From Zelopaecilomyces penicillatus (Eukaryota > Ascomycota > Sordariomycetes > Hypocreales > Pseudodiploosporaceae): DNA of 64,000 bases. The stretch covers positions 3,162,001 to 3,226,000 of the forward strand of contig VCCP01000004.1 in NCBI GenBank assembly GCA_005765155.1, in the 5' to 3' direction. Positions within the stretch are counted from its first letter, which is position 1, and every line of letters starts with the position of its first letter. The notes beneath the pieces were generated by a model. That model made no database searches. It was not told the DNA's origin and worked only from the letters and a program-made list of their open reading frames with translations. Positions 62,579-64,000 of the stretch are shown one piece after another. Position numbers and translations under genes: made by a program.

Positions 62579-64000
62579 TTATGCCAAGAAGCTGGCGTTG
62601 ACTCCTCGCCTATCTCTCTTGAGTGGCGAAAAAGAGCCGACGGCAGCACTAAAGGCGTTTGTACCGCCTCCTAAAGGGGCCTTGAGCTTACGGATAGGGC
62701 CTAGGGAAGTTTTTGTGAGCTGTTGAGATGTCTCACCCTCTCCATTCTCGAATAGTGTCTGGATATTACCACCTAGCAGTTTCCGCTTCTTTTTCTTCTT
62801 ACTGTCGACCACTGACACATCGCTATTGGTGATTGCGACACATGTTTCCACAGGCCTAACTTCTAGGCCGCATATCTTGTGGTTTATCTTAGGTCGTCTT
62901 GCTTTGCTCTCTCGAGCCTCTATACATGGCTCCTCTAGAACCACCTCCAAGACGGTGGTTTTGTCACCACCTTGTTCCTGAATTGGTGGAACAGCCATGA
63001 TTGTCTCCGAAGCTAGAGCCTCTGCTAAAGGTTTAAGTCTTGGTCTTCCCCTCGGCTTCTTCACTGGTTCAGTCACGAGTCTCGCATCAAGTTGGGAAGT
63101 CGTTGGCTTGTCTTGGTACTTTTCTGTAGCATGCTGAATGGACGAATCCATTAAATTTCCAGCTGGTAAAATGCCCGAGTTCCAAGTTGCTGGTGATGCT
63201 TGTGTCGGCGGTGATTCCTCGAAAAGTTCATCTGGAAAGGACTTGGCTCGATTTAAGAAGGGCGTGATGGAGAAGTTGGATTTTTCACCGACTGGTGCGT
63301 GCTCGACCAGACGTCTCCTCAGCGGCTTTTTCCTGACAATGTCAACATTTCCCGGAGTTTGAATTGCCATTTGATCCGTGTTCTGTTGCTGAATAGGCCG
63401 TGATTTTGAGCTAGGTTTTACCCTCGCTGGTTCTTTCAGGCACTGTAATGCGACCTGAGCTCTTTGCAGGCTCATTTGACATGCCAAAAGTTCAGCTCTA
63501 GTCTCTTTTAATTCGTCATAGATACTTTTCGATTTCGATCTCATGGCTGAGCTTTTTGCCTCCAATATCTCACAGCGATTATGTGCTTCTGCTAGTTCTC
63601 GGACATGTTTCGTCTCCACTCCTACTCTCTCTGCTTTCTCATCTGTCAATTGTGTCTCGCATATCTCTAGTTTAAATTTCAATTCCGCGAGCGCAATGTC
63701 GTCATCCTTGCTGCGGTCTCTCGATCTCGACAACTTCTCATTCTCCAACTCTACCTCAGATGCATTCAACTGTTGTTGGAGCTTGATATTCTCGCCTAAA
63801 ATAGCCTGATGATTGGCAAGTTGGGTGCGTAGGGTTTCTATTTCTAGTCGCATGCGATTGGCATCTATAGCTAGGGCTAAGCTTTCTTCAACCGCTTTGT
63901 CAGTCTCTTGTGTTGTGGCATTGAGGGCAATGATCTTGGCCTGTGATTTCATTAGAGATATGTAGTAAAGTAAGGCGGTAAATTTCTTGGTACACACCCT
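62579..64000 (-). CDS. Unidentified coiled-coil protein with AT-hook, 5' end beyond window
   Basis: The main exon 63940-62579 encodes the C-terminal 453 residues. The upstream 63997-63941 looks like an intron (donor GTGTGTACC, branch-like CTAAT, acceptor CACAG), so the in-frame start at 63997 is probably not real and coding continues past the right edge. The first part (63940 to about 63480) is a long charged heptad-rich coiled coil. Then comes a basic, disordered region with an AT-hook, KKPRGRPRLK, at about 63030-63065, a KKKKKRK basic cluster suggesting nuclear location, and a C-terminal tail ending FSPLKRDRRGVNASFLA, which looks like a conserved short motif. A chromosome- or kinetochore-associated role would fit but is only inference. 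I do not recognise the family. Confidence 0.75.
   Translation of the reverse strand, partial: RVCTKKFTALLYYISLMKSQAKIIALNATTQETDKAVEESLALAIDANRMRLEIETLRTQLANHQAILGENIKLQQQLNASEVELENEKLSRSRDRSKDDDIALAELKFKLEICETQLTDEKAERVGVETKHVRELAEAHNRCEILEAKSSAMRSKSKSIYDELKETRAELLACQMSLQRAQVALQCLKEPARVKPSSKSRPIQQQNTDQMAIQTPGNVDIVRKKPLRRRLVEHAPVGEKSNFSITPFLNRAKSFPDELFEESPPTQASPATWNSGILPAGNLMDSSIQHATEKYQDKPTTSQLDARLVTEPVKKPRGRPRLKPLAEALASETIMAVPPIQEQGGDKTTVLEVVLEEPCIEARESKARRPKINHKICGLEVRPVETCVAITNSDVSVVDSKKKKKRKLLGGNIQTLFENGEGETSQQLTKTSLGPIRKLKAPLGGGTNAFSAAVGSFSPLKRDRRGVNASFLA

Noticed and set aside
63941..63997. First 19 residues of the coiled-coil ORF
   Set aside because: They coincide with an intron-like segment (GTGTGT donor, CTAAT, CACAG acceptor) starting from a GTG, so they are unlikely to be translated.

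Overview
The window is from a filamentous ascomycete (Pezizomycotina). Nuclear genes carry short spliceosomal introns of about 55-90 bp, and the rest is extremely AT-rich sequence with the signature of repeat-induced point mutation (RIP). The palindromic CCTAGG/ACCTA-rich promoter at 13.7-13.95 kb is something I associate with Hypocreales, so that order is my best guess, at low certainty.

Layout. 1-8070: AT desert of decayed repeats with one small unmutated island (1681-1955) and a fold-back repeat (7061-7515). 8071-14120: a gene island with two convergent genes. One is a single-exon 908-residue protein joining an isochorismatase-like domain, an AlkB dioxygenase domain and a GST-like domain. 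The other is a five-exon mitochondrial serine hydroxymethyltransferase. 14121-54740: about 40 kb of AT desert made of nested retrotransposon relics. The clearest is a complete Ty3/Gypsy chromovirus (37133-44715) with two 430-bp LTRs and the 5-bp target duplication ATAAT. A second Gypsy element on the minus strand (47006-54499) has 194-bp LTRs and the duplication AGATT. Inside it sit two solo LTRs of another family, in opposite orientation, each with its own duplication (ATTAG, AAATC). More copies of that LTR lie at 16.0 and 22.0 kb. Another putative LTR pair (31.5 and 44.95 kb) brackets the chromovirus. 54741-64000: a normal gene-dense region with a Srp1-like SR splicing protein, a YPR011c-type mitochondrial carrier, ribosomal protein L18 (eL18), an Mrm2-type mitochondrial rRNA 2'-O-methyltransferase (minus strand), and the 3' part of an unidentified coiled-coil/AT-hook protein (minus strand, running off the right edge).

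The genes do not form a cluster or pathway. SHMT, the carrier and the rRNA methyltransferase are all mitochondrial, but each is an ordinary housekeeping gene, so I read nothing into their proximity. The unusual content is the domain fusion at 8.4-11.2 kb, whose isochorismatase-like domain lacks the catalytic Cys; a housekeeping gene stranded between RIP deserts; the readable insertion history of the retroelements; and odd splice structures in the Mrm2 gene. Exon boundaries were assigned by hand from reading frame, splice consensus and remembered family sequence; every multi-exon total is divisible by three.
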